Shown one piece after another: positions 17,050 to 25,700 of a stretch of 57,403 bases of DNA. A model generated the notes under the pieces. That model made no database searches and had not been told where the DNA came from. It saw nothing but the letters and a program-made list of their open reading frames with translations. Positions within the stretch are counted from its first letter, which is position 1. Every line of letters starts with the position of its first letter. Source of the DNA: Glaciecola sp. UBA2563 (GTDB taxonomy: Bacteria > Pseudomonadota > Gammaproteobacteria > Enterobacterales > Alteromonadaceae); the NCBI GenBank assembly GCA_002340325.1, contig DDLV01000109.1, forward strand, positions 1 through 57,403. Direction: 5' to 3'. The position numbers and the translations under genes were made by a program.

Positions 17050-19487
17050 TAAGACATTCCCCGAGCATTATTCACCCCCCTGTAGGTGCTATCTGTTTGG
17101 TTTTGTTGATTGGAGGGCGGTTCGGTGTTTTTAGAGAAATAACAGTATTGTTCGGTTACCTGTAATCCGAGTGCTGTTAGTCTGTTAGTAAGTTTTGGCA
17201 GTAACTTGTTGGTCTTTTTCATTAATGCTATTTCACTGGCATACAGATTTAATTTGATTGCTCCTCCGGCTAGTTTTACTTTTGCCAGAACGTCACCCTC
17301 TTCACCGATATCTAGCCGCATGTCTATAAGCCAGGATTTTTGATAAGTGTTTTGCGCGCTTGAGGGATCTTCATCTTCGATGGCACGGATCCTCAGTTCA
17401 ATATCTTTATGCTGCGGGTTCAGAATGTTGGGAAGTGTGAAATAAAACGCGTCTTGCTGTTGCAAAGTTGATTCGAGTGTTCGCAATGCATTTGAATGCT
17501 GACGCGCGGTGGTGCTGCGCAGCGCGCGAATCAATTCATTGTTAGCATCTAATTTATCTAATTCAGCTGCGGCATTTCTGATAGTTGATGCGTTTGTTGT
17601 TGCACTCATATTTTGTACAAAATTTCTCAAACTAGGAAAGTTTGCCAGGCTATTTTTTAATTCTACATCCAGCTTGGATAATAACCTCAAGCTCAGCATA
17701 TTAATGAGGCCTTCAACCATAGAATCTTTATTAGACACCATACTCGTTGCAGGTGAAGTTAGGGTTGAGCTTTGTGAGCCTGGAAGTTGATCTTGCAATA
17801 GTTGCCTTACCAGATCTGATGAATACACAGATTTAACACTTTCAGGATTAACAAGGTCATCCATAAACGATGAACTAACAGCACTAAAGTTTCCGGATTC
17901 TACGGGATTATCATTTCTAAGTGGAGTTTTAGCTAAGTTATGCTGAAGAGTTGCGCTGGCGGTCGCATTATTGGCGCTTGGATGCTTTGCCATAGAATTT
18001 ATAGACAAAGTATCACCAGATAAGGCAGTCAACCTTAGCGTGTTTATGAGATTTTTACCCATCACTTGCTGCATAACATCGTATGATTTCGTTGATGTTT
18101 TTTCTATCGACTCTGCGAGAAGATTAAGCGCTTTAGAATACCCATTATCTGAGTCTACAGTTCGATCAGAAATCTGCGTTAGTGTTTCAGCCAACTGTTT
18201 TCTGATTTGCGCAGGTTTTATCTCTTTAGTATCGGTAGTCTCGGGGCCGGTAGAAGAAAACGCAGTGTCTCTCGACTCTGCATTATTGACTAAAACACTG
18301 GGCCTGGCTGCAAGTTGATTAGACTGTGGCTTTTTTGATAAACCAACCTGGTCTATAGTCTGCAGTAAAGTAGATGGAGGGCTGTTTTTATCATTTCGCA
18401 ATATATTTTGTGCACTTGTTAAAATAGTGGTGGGCTTCTCGTACAATAATAGATTTGGAAAAGAGCTTTTTCCGTTTTGCTGTCTAATCAACACAGCTTG
18501 TACATCGGCTTCATTCGCTTTGAGTGTAGTTTCCTGACTATTGCTAAAGGTCTTTAGAAGTTTTTCGTCCGGTCTGAAAACAATGCTACTTTGTCTCTTA
18601 AAAGGAAATTCTGAGTTAAAGAAATTTTGCTTAAATGCCCGTTCAATAGCTATGTTGTCAGAAACCGTCAAAGATTCGTTTATTCGACGCAAAACGTTTG
18701 TGGGTAATCTAGCGTTATCCAATTCCAGCGTATCTATAACTGCACGTGCCCCGCCTACAACTGGTTTAATCGTTGCCGTTAGAGCAATATCTGCTTGCCC
18801 ATTCGTTTTAAAAATCGACTCTTTCGGTAAGGGGACTAATGCATTTATTGTCTTTTGAGTATTGGCTAATTTAATCTGAAGAGCGATTTCATCTTGATTC
18901 GTTTGTTTTACAGTTGCCGATGACGCAACAATAACACGCTGGTTAAGCAATGATTTTTCTGAATTTTGAATCAACCAATCGATCAAAGTGCTTTGCAGAC
19001 GTGGAGTATTAACAGCGATATCGACAACGGGTTTGATATTCGCTTTGTTCAGCTCCGAGATGCTTGTATCGGGCCATCCAGTCGATAATTGACGCAGTAT
19101 AGGCGTGGATAGACCGCTTTCTTTAAATTGTGTAACAGGTGGAATAGCATTTTCAATGACGACGAGTTTAGCTGTGTTATTTTTTATTGCAGTGAGCATA
19201 ACGATATCGCCTTTATTTAGCTCTCCTTTTATCTCTAGCGAAGACACCGGCAGTGAAAGTCGTTCTTGACTTCCCTCTATCTGCAATAACAAATTGTTGC
19301 TGTTTACGCTTAATACTCGCATCGTAATTGCGTTTGTGGATATATTTGTTCGAGCGTTATTATTATCAGGCACGATATTGGGCCCAACGCTATTTGCGTC
19401 GGCACTTACAGCGCGTTGTTCAACCCCAGAATAAGCAGTCTTTCTTGTCGTGGGTATAGAATATTGATGTATGTTATTCGATTGCAT
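17049..19487 (-). CDS. FliK-like hook-length control domain protein
   Basis: 812-residue protein, mostly a low-complexity, Ser/Thr/Asn/Gln-rich N-terminal region with predicted disorder. A compact C-terminal domain (about 690-790) shows the FliK C-terminal pattern: LDIGEEGDVLAKVKLAGG, LNLYASEIALMKK and LTALGLQVTEQYC. FliK is the secreted ruler that measures hook length and flips FlhB specificity. Here the gene stands outside a flagellar operon but is coupled (TAATG) to an FlhB-C-like gene, so it is probably a FliK paralogue rather than the main hook ruler. Divergent from the ccm operon. Confidence 0.78.
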   Translation of the reverse strand: MQSNNIHQYSIPTTRKTAYSGVEQRAVSADANSVGPNIVPDNNNARTNISTNAITMRVLSVNSNNLLLQIEGSQERLSLPVSSLEIKGELNKGDIVMLTAIKNNTAKLVVIENAIPPVTQFKESGLSTPILRQLSTGWPDTSISELNKANIKPVVDIAVNTPRLQSTLIDWLIQNSEKSLLNQRVIVASSATVKQTNQDEIALQIKLANTQKTINALVPLPKESIFKTNGQADIALTATIKPVVGGARAVIDTLELDNARLPTNVLRRINESLTVSDNIAIERAFKQNFFNSEFPFKRQSSIVFRPDEKLLKTFSNSQETTLKANEADVQAVLIRQQNGKSSFPNLLLYEKPTTILTSAQNILRNDKNSPPSTLLQTIDQVGLSKKPQSNQLAARPSVLVNNAESRDTAFSSTGPETTDTKEIKPAQIRKQLAETLTQISDRTVDSDNGYSKALNLLAESIEKTSTKSYDVMQQVMGKNLINTLRLTALSGDTLSINSMAKHPSANNATASATLQHNLAKTPLRNDNPVESGNFSAVSSSFMDDLVNPESVKSVYSSDLVRQLLQDQLPGSQSSTLTSPATSMVSNKDSMVEGLINMLSLRLLSKLDVELKNSLANFPSLRNFVQNMSATTNASTIRNAAAELDKLDANNELIRALRSTTARQHSNALRTLESTLQQQDAFYFTLPNILNPQHKDIELRIRAIEDEDPSSAQNTYQKSWLIDMRLDIGEEGDVLAKVKLAGGAIKLNLYASEIALMKKTNKLLPKLTNRLTALGLQVTEQYCYFSKNTEPPSNQQNQTDSTYRGVNNARGMS

Positions 19488-19627
19488 AACAATGCTATCG
19501 ACTGGTTTTCAATTTCCTGCTGCTCAAATTAGAAACAAAGATAAACAGTCTCTTCCTAATGGCACTAATGTCTCACTGATATTGCAAGCAAAGTAAGATA
19601 TATAATTGCTTGAATCTATTGTTTTTG

Positions 19628-19636
19628 TGGTAATAT
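19628..19636 (+). promoter_or_regulatory. Candidate extended -10 promoter for the ccm operon
   Basis: TGG followed by TAATAT (19631-19636) has the TG-N form of an extended -10 element, about 120 bases before the ccmA start. No good -35 is present: TTGAAT at 15 bases and TTGCTT at 19 bases are the nearest. Weak evidence; it is the best candidate in the divergent gap. Confidence 0.35.
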
Positions 19637-19758
19637 CTGCGCATATTTCAGGGATTGTTATGCTCTCTCTTTCGCGGATTAGCAATTGGTGAAGAGTCGC
19701 AACACCAAAGATGTTTTTTGTAATTTCCGCAGTCTGTTTGGAGTTGAAAAGGGGAATT

Positions 19759-20385
19759 GTGAACGTTGTTGAGCTTAGAGATATAAGTTGCGAGAAGCAA
19801 AATCGACAGTTATTTAGCGACTTAAATCTTGTAGTAAATAAAGGCGAACTTGTGTTGTTGCGAGGTGAAAACGGCGCGGGTAAAACAAGTCTGTTGCGAA
19901 TACTCGTTGGCCTTTCACAACCTCAAGATGGAAGCGTTTTGTTTTGCGGCGATGTTTTAGATTCTTCAGATGACGTTATAAGATCCTTGATATACGTCGG
20001 TCATAAACCGGGTAATAATCCAACGCTGTCAGCACTAACGAATTTAAAATTCTGGGCGGCTCAACGACAACTCGACGTTAATAACTCAACTATCCTTGAA
20101 ACGTTAGAACATTTGCAATTAGAAGGTCTTGAAGATTCTCCCACACGATTTTTGTCTGCAGGTCAACAAAGGCGGGTAGCACTAGCGAGGCTTTGGTTAC
20201 AAATCGACGCCAAACTTTGGGTTTTGGATGAACCCTTTACTGCACTAGATGTAAAAACCGTCGAAATGCTTAGTCAACACATTGGTGAGTTTGTATCCAA
20301 TGGCGGTGCCGTTATTATGACATCGCATCAGGCGGCAACCATAAAATGTCCTCAACGTGAATTCACATTGGAGTATTGTTGGTAA
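19759..20385 (+). CDS. ccmA: Heme exporter ATPase CcmA
   Basis: ATPase of the CcmABCD complex, which releases heme-loaded CcmE for cytochrome c assembly. Walker A RGENGAGKTSL, signature LSAGQQRRVALARL and Walker B LWVLDEP are all present. The frame is open 16 codons further upstream, but GTG at 19759 has AAAGGGGA ahead of it and gives 208 residues, the E. coli length (207), so I take it as the start. First gene of a tightly packed ccm operon; its stop overlaps the ccmB start (TAATG). Confidence 0.93.
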   Translation: MNVVELRDISCEKQNRQLFSDLNLVVNKGELVLLRGENGAGKTSLLRILVGLSQPQDGSVLFCGDVLDSSDDVIRSLIYVGHKPGNNPTLSALTNLKFWAAQRQLDVNNSTILETLEHLQLEGLEDSPTRFLSAGQQRRVALARLWLQIDAKLWVLDEPFTALDVKTVEMLSQHIGEFVSNGGAVIMTSHQAATIKCPQREFTLEYCW

Positions 20386-21050
20386 TGGGCGTCGTATTTT
20401 CAATTTTTCAGCGAGAAGTGCTGATTGCCTACAAACAAGCATCTGAAATTATCCAACCGCTTGTGTTTTTCATAATAGTTGTCAGTTTGTTCCCCCTTGC
20501 TATAGGGCCGGGGCCTGAAATTCTGCAAAGAGTATCTGGCGGAGTTATTTGGGTGGCCGCAATTCTATCGCTGTTATTGGGCATTGAGCGATTATTTCGG
20601 GACGACTTTAATGATGGTTGTATGGAACAATACATGATGTGCGGTACATCTTTAAGCATCATCGTTGTCGCCAAAGTTGCTGCCCACTGGATATTGAATA
20701 TCTTACCATTACTGTTACTTAGCCCATTGTTGGCGTTGTTTTTGAATATGACAATGGACATGTATTTGGTCTTGATACTGACGCTTTTAGTCGGCACACC
20801 GACTATTTCGCTGATAGGTGCTATTGGTGTCGCGTTAACAGTAAGTTTGCAGCGTAGCGGCGTCCTGTTACCGCTGTTACTGTTACCATTCTTTATACCG
20901 TTGTTAATTTTTGCCACTTCCGCCATTGAATCGGCGTCATTACAATTACCTTATGGGTTTCAAATTGGTATTATGTTGGCGATGTTTTTGCTGGTATTAG
21001 CGCTGGCGCCGTTTGCAATAAGTTATTCTTTAAGGGTGAGTCAACATTGA
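20385..21050 (+). CDS. ccmB: Heme exporter membrane protein CcmB
   Basis: Six-helix integral membrane subunit of the CcmABCD ABC complex, 221 residues from the ATG that overlaps the ccmA stop. Family marks are the N-terminal REVLIAYKQASEIIQPLVFF, LLLGIERLFRDDFNDGCMEQ, and the glycine-rich helix GTPTISLIGAIGVALTVSL. Length matches E. coli CcmB (220). Its TGA overlaps the next ATG by one base (TGATG). Confidence 0.94.
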   Translation: MGVVFSIFQREVLIAYKQASEIIQPLVFFIIVVSLFPLAIGPGPEILQRVSGGVIWVAAILSLLLGIERLFRDDFNDGCMEQYMMCGTSLSIIVVAKVAAHWILNILPLLLLSPLLALFLNMTMDMYLVLILTLLVGTPTISLIGAIGVALTVSLQRSGVLLPLLLLPFFIPLLIFATSAIESASLQLPYGFQIGIMLAMFLLVLALAPFAISYSLRVSQH

Positions 21051-22120
21051 TGTTTATAAAATGGTTAAATGAATTTGCCAAACCTGATCGCACTTATATG
21101 CTTTGCAATCAGCTATTGCCTTGGTTTGTTGGCACAGCTCTGGTAGCGCTTCCATTGGGGATGATTTGGGGGTTAGCTTTCGCTCCTACCGATTACCAAC
21201 AGTTCGACGTTTATCGGATCATCTATATCCACGTACCAACAGCGGCACTGTCTCTTACGACCTATGTCGCAATGGCTGTTGCGGGCTTCGTGGCACTTGT
21301 TTGGCAATGGCGCACGGCGTTAACAACAATGATAGCAATTGCGCCAGTTGGTGCAGTCATTACGCTTATCTCGCTGATAACAGGCGCAGTTTGGGGCAAA
21401 CCCACCTGGGGTACCTACTGGATTTGGGATGCTCGTCTAACCTCACAATTAATTTTGTTGTTTTTATATATTGGTGTCTTTGCGCTGTATTTATCGTTTG
21501 AAGATAAATTACAGGGGGGCAAAGCGGCAGCGGTTTTAGCCATTGTTGGTGTCATTAACATCCCGATTATTAAATACTCAGTTGAGTGGTGGAATACGCT
21601 GCATCAAACCGCTTCTATTAGTAAGTTAGATCAACCATCAATGCCGCCTGATATGTATATCCCTCTGCTTATTTGCATGGTCGGTGTCGCCGCCTTTATT
21701 GGAACTTGCGTCTTGTTCAGACTGCGCAGTGAATTAATAAAGCGCGATGCGCATCGCCCGTGGGTCAGTGAATTTATGAAAGATGAAAACAGCCCTTTAA
21801 ATGTCATCCCGATGATAAAGATTGCCATCACGATTGGCATCGTTGCTGCGGCACTAGTGCTGTATTCTATGTTGGGTCAAGGCTTTAAGTTCGAAGATAT
21901 GAATGCGTTTTTCGATATGGGGGGACGTGGACTATTTGTATGGCTGTCATTTGGTATCGGCCTTGCTCTTATGCTGTTGGTGCTCAGTCACTCCATTTTA
22001 ATGAACCGATTTGTAAGACTGAATGTCGAAAAGCAACAAGCAAGGGCTGAACGAATTATGGCTGCGAGACAGAAACGCAAGAAGCAAGTACAAGAGGTAC
22101 AGAATGAATCCAAGGCGTAA
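21050..22120 (+). CDS. ccmC: CcmC-CcmD fusion protein (heme delivery to CcmE)
   Basis: One uninterrupted 356-residue frame contains two normally separate proteins. Residues 1 to about 245 are CcmC: six helices, the tryptophan-rich heme motif WGKPTWGTYWIWDARLTSQL and the terminal RPWVSE (from residue 236), where E. coli CcmC ends. An extra hydrophobic helix follows (about 255-276). From about residue 284 comes a CcmD-like part: NAFFDMGGRGLFVWLSFGIG and a basic C-terminal tail, about 70 residues like E. coli CcmD. CcmC places heme on CcmE, and CcmD helps release holo-CcmE. The extra helix would put the CcmD part in its known N-out, C-in topology. No separate ccmD exists in the operon. The last 17 bases overlap ccmE. 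Confidence 0.9.
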   Translation: MFIKWLNEFAKPDRTYMLCNQLLPWFVGTALVALPLGMIWGLAFAPTDYQQFDVYRIIYIHVPTAALSLTTYVAMAVAGFVALVWQWRTALTTMIAIAPVGAVITLISLITGAVWGKPTWGTYWIWDARLTSQLILLFLYIGVFALYLSFEDKLQGGKAAAVLAIVGVINIPIIKYSVEWWNTLHQTASISKLDQPSMPPDMYIPLLICMVGVAAFIGTCVLFRLRSELIKRDAHRPWVSEFMKDENSPLNVIPMIKIAITIGIVAAALVLYSMLGQGFKFEDMNAFFDMGGRGLFVWLSFGIGLALMLLVLSHSILMNRFVRLNVEKQQARAERIMAARQKRKKQVQEVQNESKA

Positions 22121-22574
22121 GAAGCGGCTGCTGGCCGTTACAAGTGTTTTAGTGTTGGTTGCCGCTGCTACTACTGTCATGTTGTTTAGTTTGTCCGGCA
22201 GTATTGATGTGTTTTACACACCGACAGAGATACATGAAGGTAAAGATAGCACTGGACAAAAGCCACTTGTCGGGCAACGCATTCGCATTGGCGGGTTAGT
22301 GGTACCGGACAGCGTCGTACGAGACGGTGAATCACTTGCTGTGCGATTTGATCTAATGGACACAGGACCGAAAGTAACTGTTGAATTTAATGGAATTCTG
22401 CCAGATCTATTCAGAGAAGGGCAAGGAATTGTCGCAACTGGCACCCTGCAAACTCCCACGCTGATTGTTGCTCAGGAAGTCTTGGCCAAACACGATGAAG
22501 AATACATGCCGCCTGAGTTAGCTGAGCAGCTCAAAGGAATGGGGCATTTAAAAACGGAAGAGGGAGGATACTAG
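22104..22574 (+). CDS. ccmE: Heme chaperone CcmE
   Basis: Periplasmic, membrane-anchored heme chaperone that binds heme covalently through a histidine and passes it to CcmF. From ATG 22104, preceded by AGAGGT, the protein has 156 residues. It shows a basic N-terminus, one membrane anchor (about 9-30), a beta-barrel domain, and the heme-binding histidine at residue 130 in AKHDEEYMPPEL, the same number as in E. coli. An upstream extension of the frame only overlaps ccmC-D and is not used. Confidence 0.95.
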   Translation: MNPRRKKRLLAVTSVLVLVAAATTVMLFSLSGSIDVFYTPTEIHEGKDSTGQKPLVGQRIRIGGLVVPDSVVRDGESLAVRFDLMDTGPKVTVEFNGILPDLFREGQGIVATGTLQTPTLIVAQEVLAKHDEEYMPPELAEQLKGMGHLKTEEGGY

Positions 22575-22576
22575 AG

Positions 22577-24580
22577 GTGATTGGAGAACTTGGTCATTTA
22601 TCGCTGGTTATTGCGCTGGTTTTATCGATTCTACTTGCGGTTTATCCTCTTTACGGCGCGCAAACCAGCAACAATACCCTTATGTCGTTGGCGCGACCTT
22701 TGTCTTATGCACTTTTCACGTTTACATTACTGGCTTACATTGCGCTAACTTACGCGTTTGTTACCGATGATTTCAGTCTGAATATTGTTGCTCAAAATTC
22801 AAACAGTAAATTACCCATTTATTACAAAGTTACTGCGGTATGGGGTAATCACGAAGGCTCATTTTTACTTTGGGTGCTTATCTTTTCTATCTGGACGATA
22901 GCAGTAGCGCTGTTTTCAAAGGGAATTCCCGAAAAAATGCTGGCGCGCGTATTGTCAGTGCTTGGTATGGTAAGTATTGCGTTTTACTTGTTCATGCTTA
23001 TTACCTCCAATCCATTTGAAAGCATGCTGCCTTACTTCCCAGTAGATGGGCGTGATTTGAATCCGCTTCTCCAAGATTTCGGCATGATTATTCATCCGCC
23101 AATGCTATATATGGGGTACGTTGGCTTTAGTGTTGCATTTGCGTTTGCAATAGCGGCCTTGATTGGTGGGCAACTTGATTCAACTTGGGCCAGATGGTCT
23201 CGGCCATGGACGATAGCTGCATGGGCATTTTTGACCTTAGGTATTGCACTTGGCAGTTGGTGGGCATACTACGAGCTTGGCTGGGGCGGCTGGTGGTTCT
23301 GGGATCCTGTTGAAAACGCTTCATTTATGCCTTGGCTAGTAGGAACTGCACTTATGCATTCACTAGCAGTCACGGAAAAACGAAAGGTGTTTAAATCCTG
23401 GACTGTTCTACTAGCGATTTCAGCGTTTTCATTAAGTTTGCTGGGCACGTTTTTGGTCCGTTCAGGTGTTCTAGTTTCCGTACATTCATTTGCTTCTGAT
23501 CCTGACAGGGGATTGTTTATCCTTGGTCTTCTAATATTGGTCATTGGCGGAAGCCTGCTGCTTTATGCCGTGCGTGCTTCGCAGTTAAAATCAATCGGTC
23601 GTTATGAGACTTTCTCGCGCGAAATGATGTTAATCGGTAATAACGTGCTGTTATGTGCAGCAACTGTAGTGGTTTTATTGGGAACGCTTTTCCCATTGAT
23701 TCATAAAGAAATAGGGCTTGGCAGCATATCGGTGGGCGCGCCTTTCTTCAACCAAATGTTCACGCTTTTAGTTGTGCCTTTTGTGTTTTTTATCGGAATA
23801 GGTCCATTATCGAGATGGAAACGTCAGCGTGCTTCTGAACTCCGCAATCAAATGGTGCTTGCGTTTGCCTTGGCGATGGGCGCCGGGTTGGTGGTTAATT
23901 TCAGTTACGATGAGCCGACTGCGTTAGCGCTGTTGGGGTTGGTCATGAGTTTTTGGATACTAATAACAACTGTGATGGAAATAAAACAGCGCACGGATAA
24001 CCCTAACAAAGACATATCTTTTACACAGTCATTAACAAAATTGACGCGCAGTCACTGGGGAATGGTGCTTGGACACGTCGGATTTGCGGTATGTTTGATC
24101 GGTATCACACTTGTCAGTAACTACGAGCTGGAAAAGGATGTTCGAGTAGAGCCGGGCGATGTTGTCACAATTGCTGACTATGAAATTCTTTATACAGGTG
24201 TTGAAAATATACAAGGTCCAAACTACATAGCGGATCGAGGCGTCTTCGATATCTTTAAAAATGGCAATCTTGTTAATCATCTTGAGCCTGAAAAACGATT
24301 TTATATTGTGCAACAAATGCCAATGACAGAAGCTGGTATCCATACGACACTTACTCGCGATTTGTTTGTTGCGATGGGCGAGCCGCTGGATGATGGTGCT
24401 TGGGCGGTCAGGTTATACTACAAACCTTTTGTGGTCTGGATTTGGGGCGGCGCGTTTATTATGTGTTTCGGTGGTATTTTATCGATAAGTGATAGGCGCT
24501 ACCGCATCAAAAAAGTCGCCAAAGTAAAAGCAGCGGTTACTGACAGTACTGTGGGTGTAAGTGCGGAGAGTCGCGCATGA
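22577..24580 (+). CDS. ccmF: Cytochrome c heme lyase CcmF
   Basis: Large membrane protein (667 residues, E. coli 647) that attaches heme from CcmE to apocytochrome c together with CcmH and CcmI. The WWD heme-handling motif is clear: ELGWGGWWFWDPVENASFMP. Other marks are HEGSFLLWVL, the histidine-containing FGMIIHPPMLYMGYVG, and a periplasmic C-terminal region with HTTLTRDLFVAMGEP. The start is GTG with GAG just before it, two bases after the ccmE stop. Overlaps ccmG by four bases (ATGA). Confidence 0.96.
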   Translation: MIGELGHLSLVIALVLSILLAVYPLYGAQTSNNTLMSLARPLSYALFTFTLLAYIALTYAFVTDDFSLNIVAQNSNSKLPIYYKVTAVWGNHEGSFLLWVLIFSIWTIAVALFSKGIPEKMLARVLSVLGMVSIAFYLFMLITSNPFESMLPYFPVDGRDLNPLLQDFGMIIHPPMLYMGYVGFSVAFAFAIAALIGGQLDSTWARWSRPWTIAAWAFLTLGIALGSWWAYYELGWGGWWFWDPVENASFMPWLVGTALMHSLAVTEKRKVFKSWTVLLAISAFSLSLLGTFLVRSGVLVSVHSFASDPDRGLFILGLLILVIGGSLLLYAVRASQLKSIGRYETFSREMMLIGNNVLLCAATVVVLLGTLFPLIHKEIGLGSISVGAPFFNQMFTLLVVPFVFFIGIGPLSRWKRQRASELRNQMVLAFALAMGAGLVVNFSYDEPTALALLGLVMSFWILITTVMEIKQRTDNPNKDISFTQSLTKLTRSHWGMVLGHVGFAVCLIGITLVSNYELEKDVRVEPGDVVTIADYEILYTGVENIQGPNYIADRGVFDIFKNGNLVNHLEPEKRFYIVQQMPMTEAGIHTTLTRDLFVAMGEPLDDGAWAVRLYYKPFVVWIWGGAFIMCFGGILSISDRRYRIKKVAKVKAAVTDSTVGVSAESRA

Positions 24581-25170
24581 AACGACTGTTGTGGTTTTTG
24601 CTGCCACTGTTCCTTTTTCTTCTAGTTACTGTGTTTCTGTTTAAAGGCCTGTATTCAGATCCTCATGAAAGAGATTCGATGGCGCTTGAAAGGCACTTCC
24701 CACCATTTAAATTACCGGATTTGATGGATGATCAAATCTCTCACACTAATGATATCTTTGACGGTCAAATGACCTTGGTAAATGTATGGGGCGTTTGGTG
24801 TATTACCTGCGCGGTTGAGCTGCCTTACCTAACGCAGCTCAGTGAAGAGGGCTATAGGTTCGTTGGGTTATACTACGATCAAGATCTTGATCCTGATTTT
24901 GGTGAAAAAACTATTTCTCGCGTTCGCACCGAGGTTGTAGACATGCTGGGTAGGTTTGGCGACCCGTTTGAATTTAATATATTTGATGTTTATAGAGACA
25001 CCAGTTTGGATCTCGGGGTCACGGGTGCGCCAGAGACATTTCTCGTTGATCATAAAGGTGTTATTAGAGTGCACCATCTAGGCGATGTGAATGAACGGGT
25101 ATGGAATGGAAAGTTTTTACCGATCGTAAAAACGATCGAAAACGAACTTGCTGAAGAACGCATTAACTAG
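24577..25170 (+). CDS. ccmG: Thiol:disulfide oxidoreductase CcmG/DsbE
   Basis: Membrane-anchored periplasmic thioredoxin-like protein, 197 residues, that keeps apocytochrome c cysteines reduced for heme attachment. It has an N-terminal membrane anchor (about 4-24), FPPFKLPDL, the redox site WGVWCITCAVELPYL, and the cis-proline region LGVTGAPETFLVDHKG. The active site CITC differs from the usual CPTC by lacking the proline, and WGVWC replaces the WASWC familiar from E. coli. Both changes are within what thioredoxin folds tolerate. Confidence 0.94.
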   Translation: MKRLLWFLLPLFLFLLVTVFLFKGLYSDPHERDSMALERHFPPFKLPDLMDDQISHTNDIFDGQMTLVNVWGVWCITCAVELPYLTQLSEEGYRFVGLYYDQDLDPDFGEKTISRVRTEVVDMLGRFGDPFEFNIFDVYRDTSLDLGVTGAPETFLVDHKGVIRVHHLGDVNERVWNGKFLPIVKTIENELAEERIN

Positions 25171-25181
25171 AGACCGCCAGC

Positions 25182-25679
25182 ATGAACACATTGTTAGTTA
25201 AGTCATTATTTTTGTTAGCTTGGTTTTATTTTATCGGGCTAGTTAATGCTCAAGAGATGCCTCCATCTGAACAAAGAGCTGTGCCGAAAGACTACGCGGA
25301 AAATTACGCGTTTACTGACCCTGAAGAGCGAAAAGTTTTCTTAAAACTTACCAAAGAATTGCGTTGTCCTAAGTGTCAAAATCAAAATATTGCAGACTCC
25401 GACGCGATGATCGCACACGATATGCGTCGTAAAGTTTATGAACTGATGCAAGAAGGCAATAACGAAAAACAAGTGATTGACTTCATGAAAGTCCGCTACG
25501 GTGATTTTGTTCACTATCAACCGCCTGTTACAGGCGCAACTATTTGGCTTTGGCTAGTGCCCATTCTATTTGTCCTTGGCATGATGACGCTATTTATTTT
25601 TCGTCGAAAGCCGCCTCAGGATATTTCAATGGATGAAAAATTAGCGAAAGCCGACGAAATACTAAACAAAATTGATTAA
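25182..25679 (+). CDS. ccmH: Cytochrome c maturation protein CcmH (CcmH-N/CycL type)
   Basis: Periplasmic, membrane-anchored thiol protein of 165 residues that works with CcmG on apocytochrome c. N-terminal signal peptide ending near VNAQEM, the redox motif LRCPKCQNQNIADSDA, MRRKVYELM and a C-terminal membrane helix (about 122-142). It corresponds to only the N-terminal half of E. coli CcmH; the TPR half is the separate ccmI gene downstream. Confidence 0.94.
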   Translation: MNTLLVKSLFLLAWFYFIGLVNAQEMPPSEQRAVPKDYAENYAFTDPEERKVFLKLTKELRCPKCQNQNIADSDAMIAHDMRRKVYELMQEGNNEKQVIDFMKVRYGDFVHYQPPVTGATIWLWLVPILFVLGMMTLFIFRRKPPQDISMDEKLAKADEILNKID

Positions 25680-25700
25680 AAACTGCGCTAGGGATGATAG

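Noticed and set aside
20429..20926. 165-codon minus-strand open frame
   Set aside because: It is the shadow of ccmB; no independent motif or start signal.
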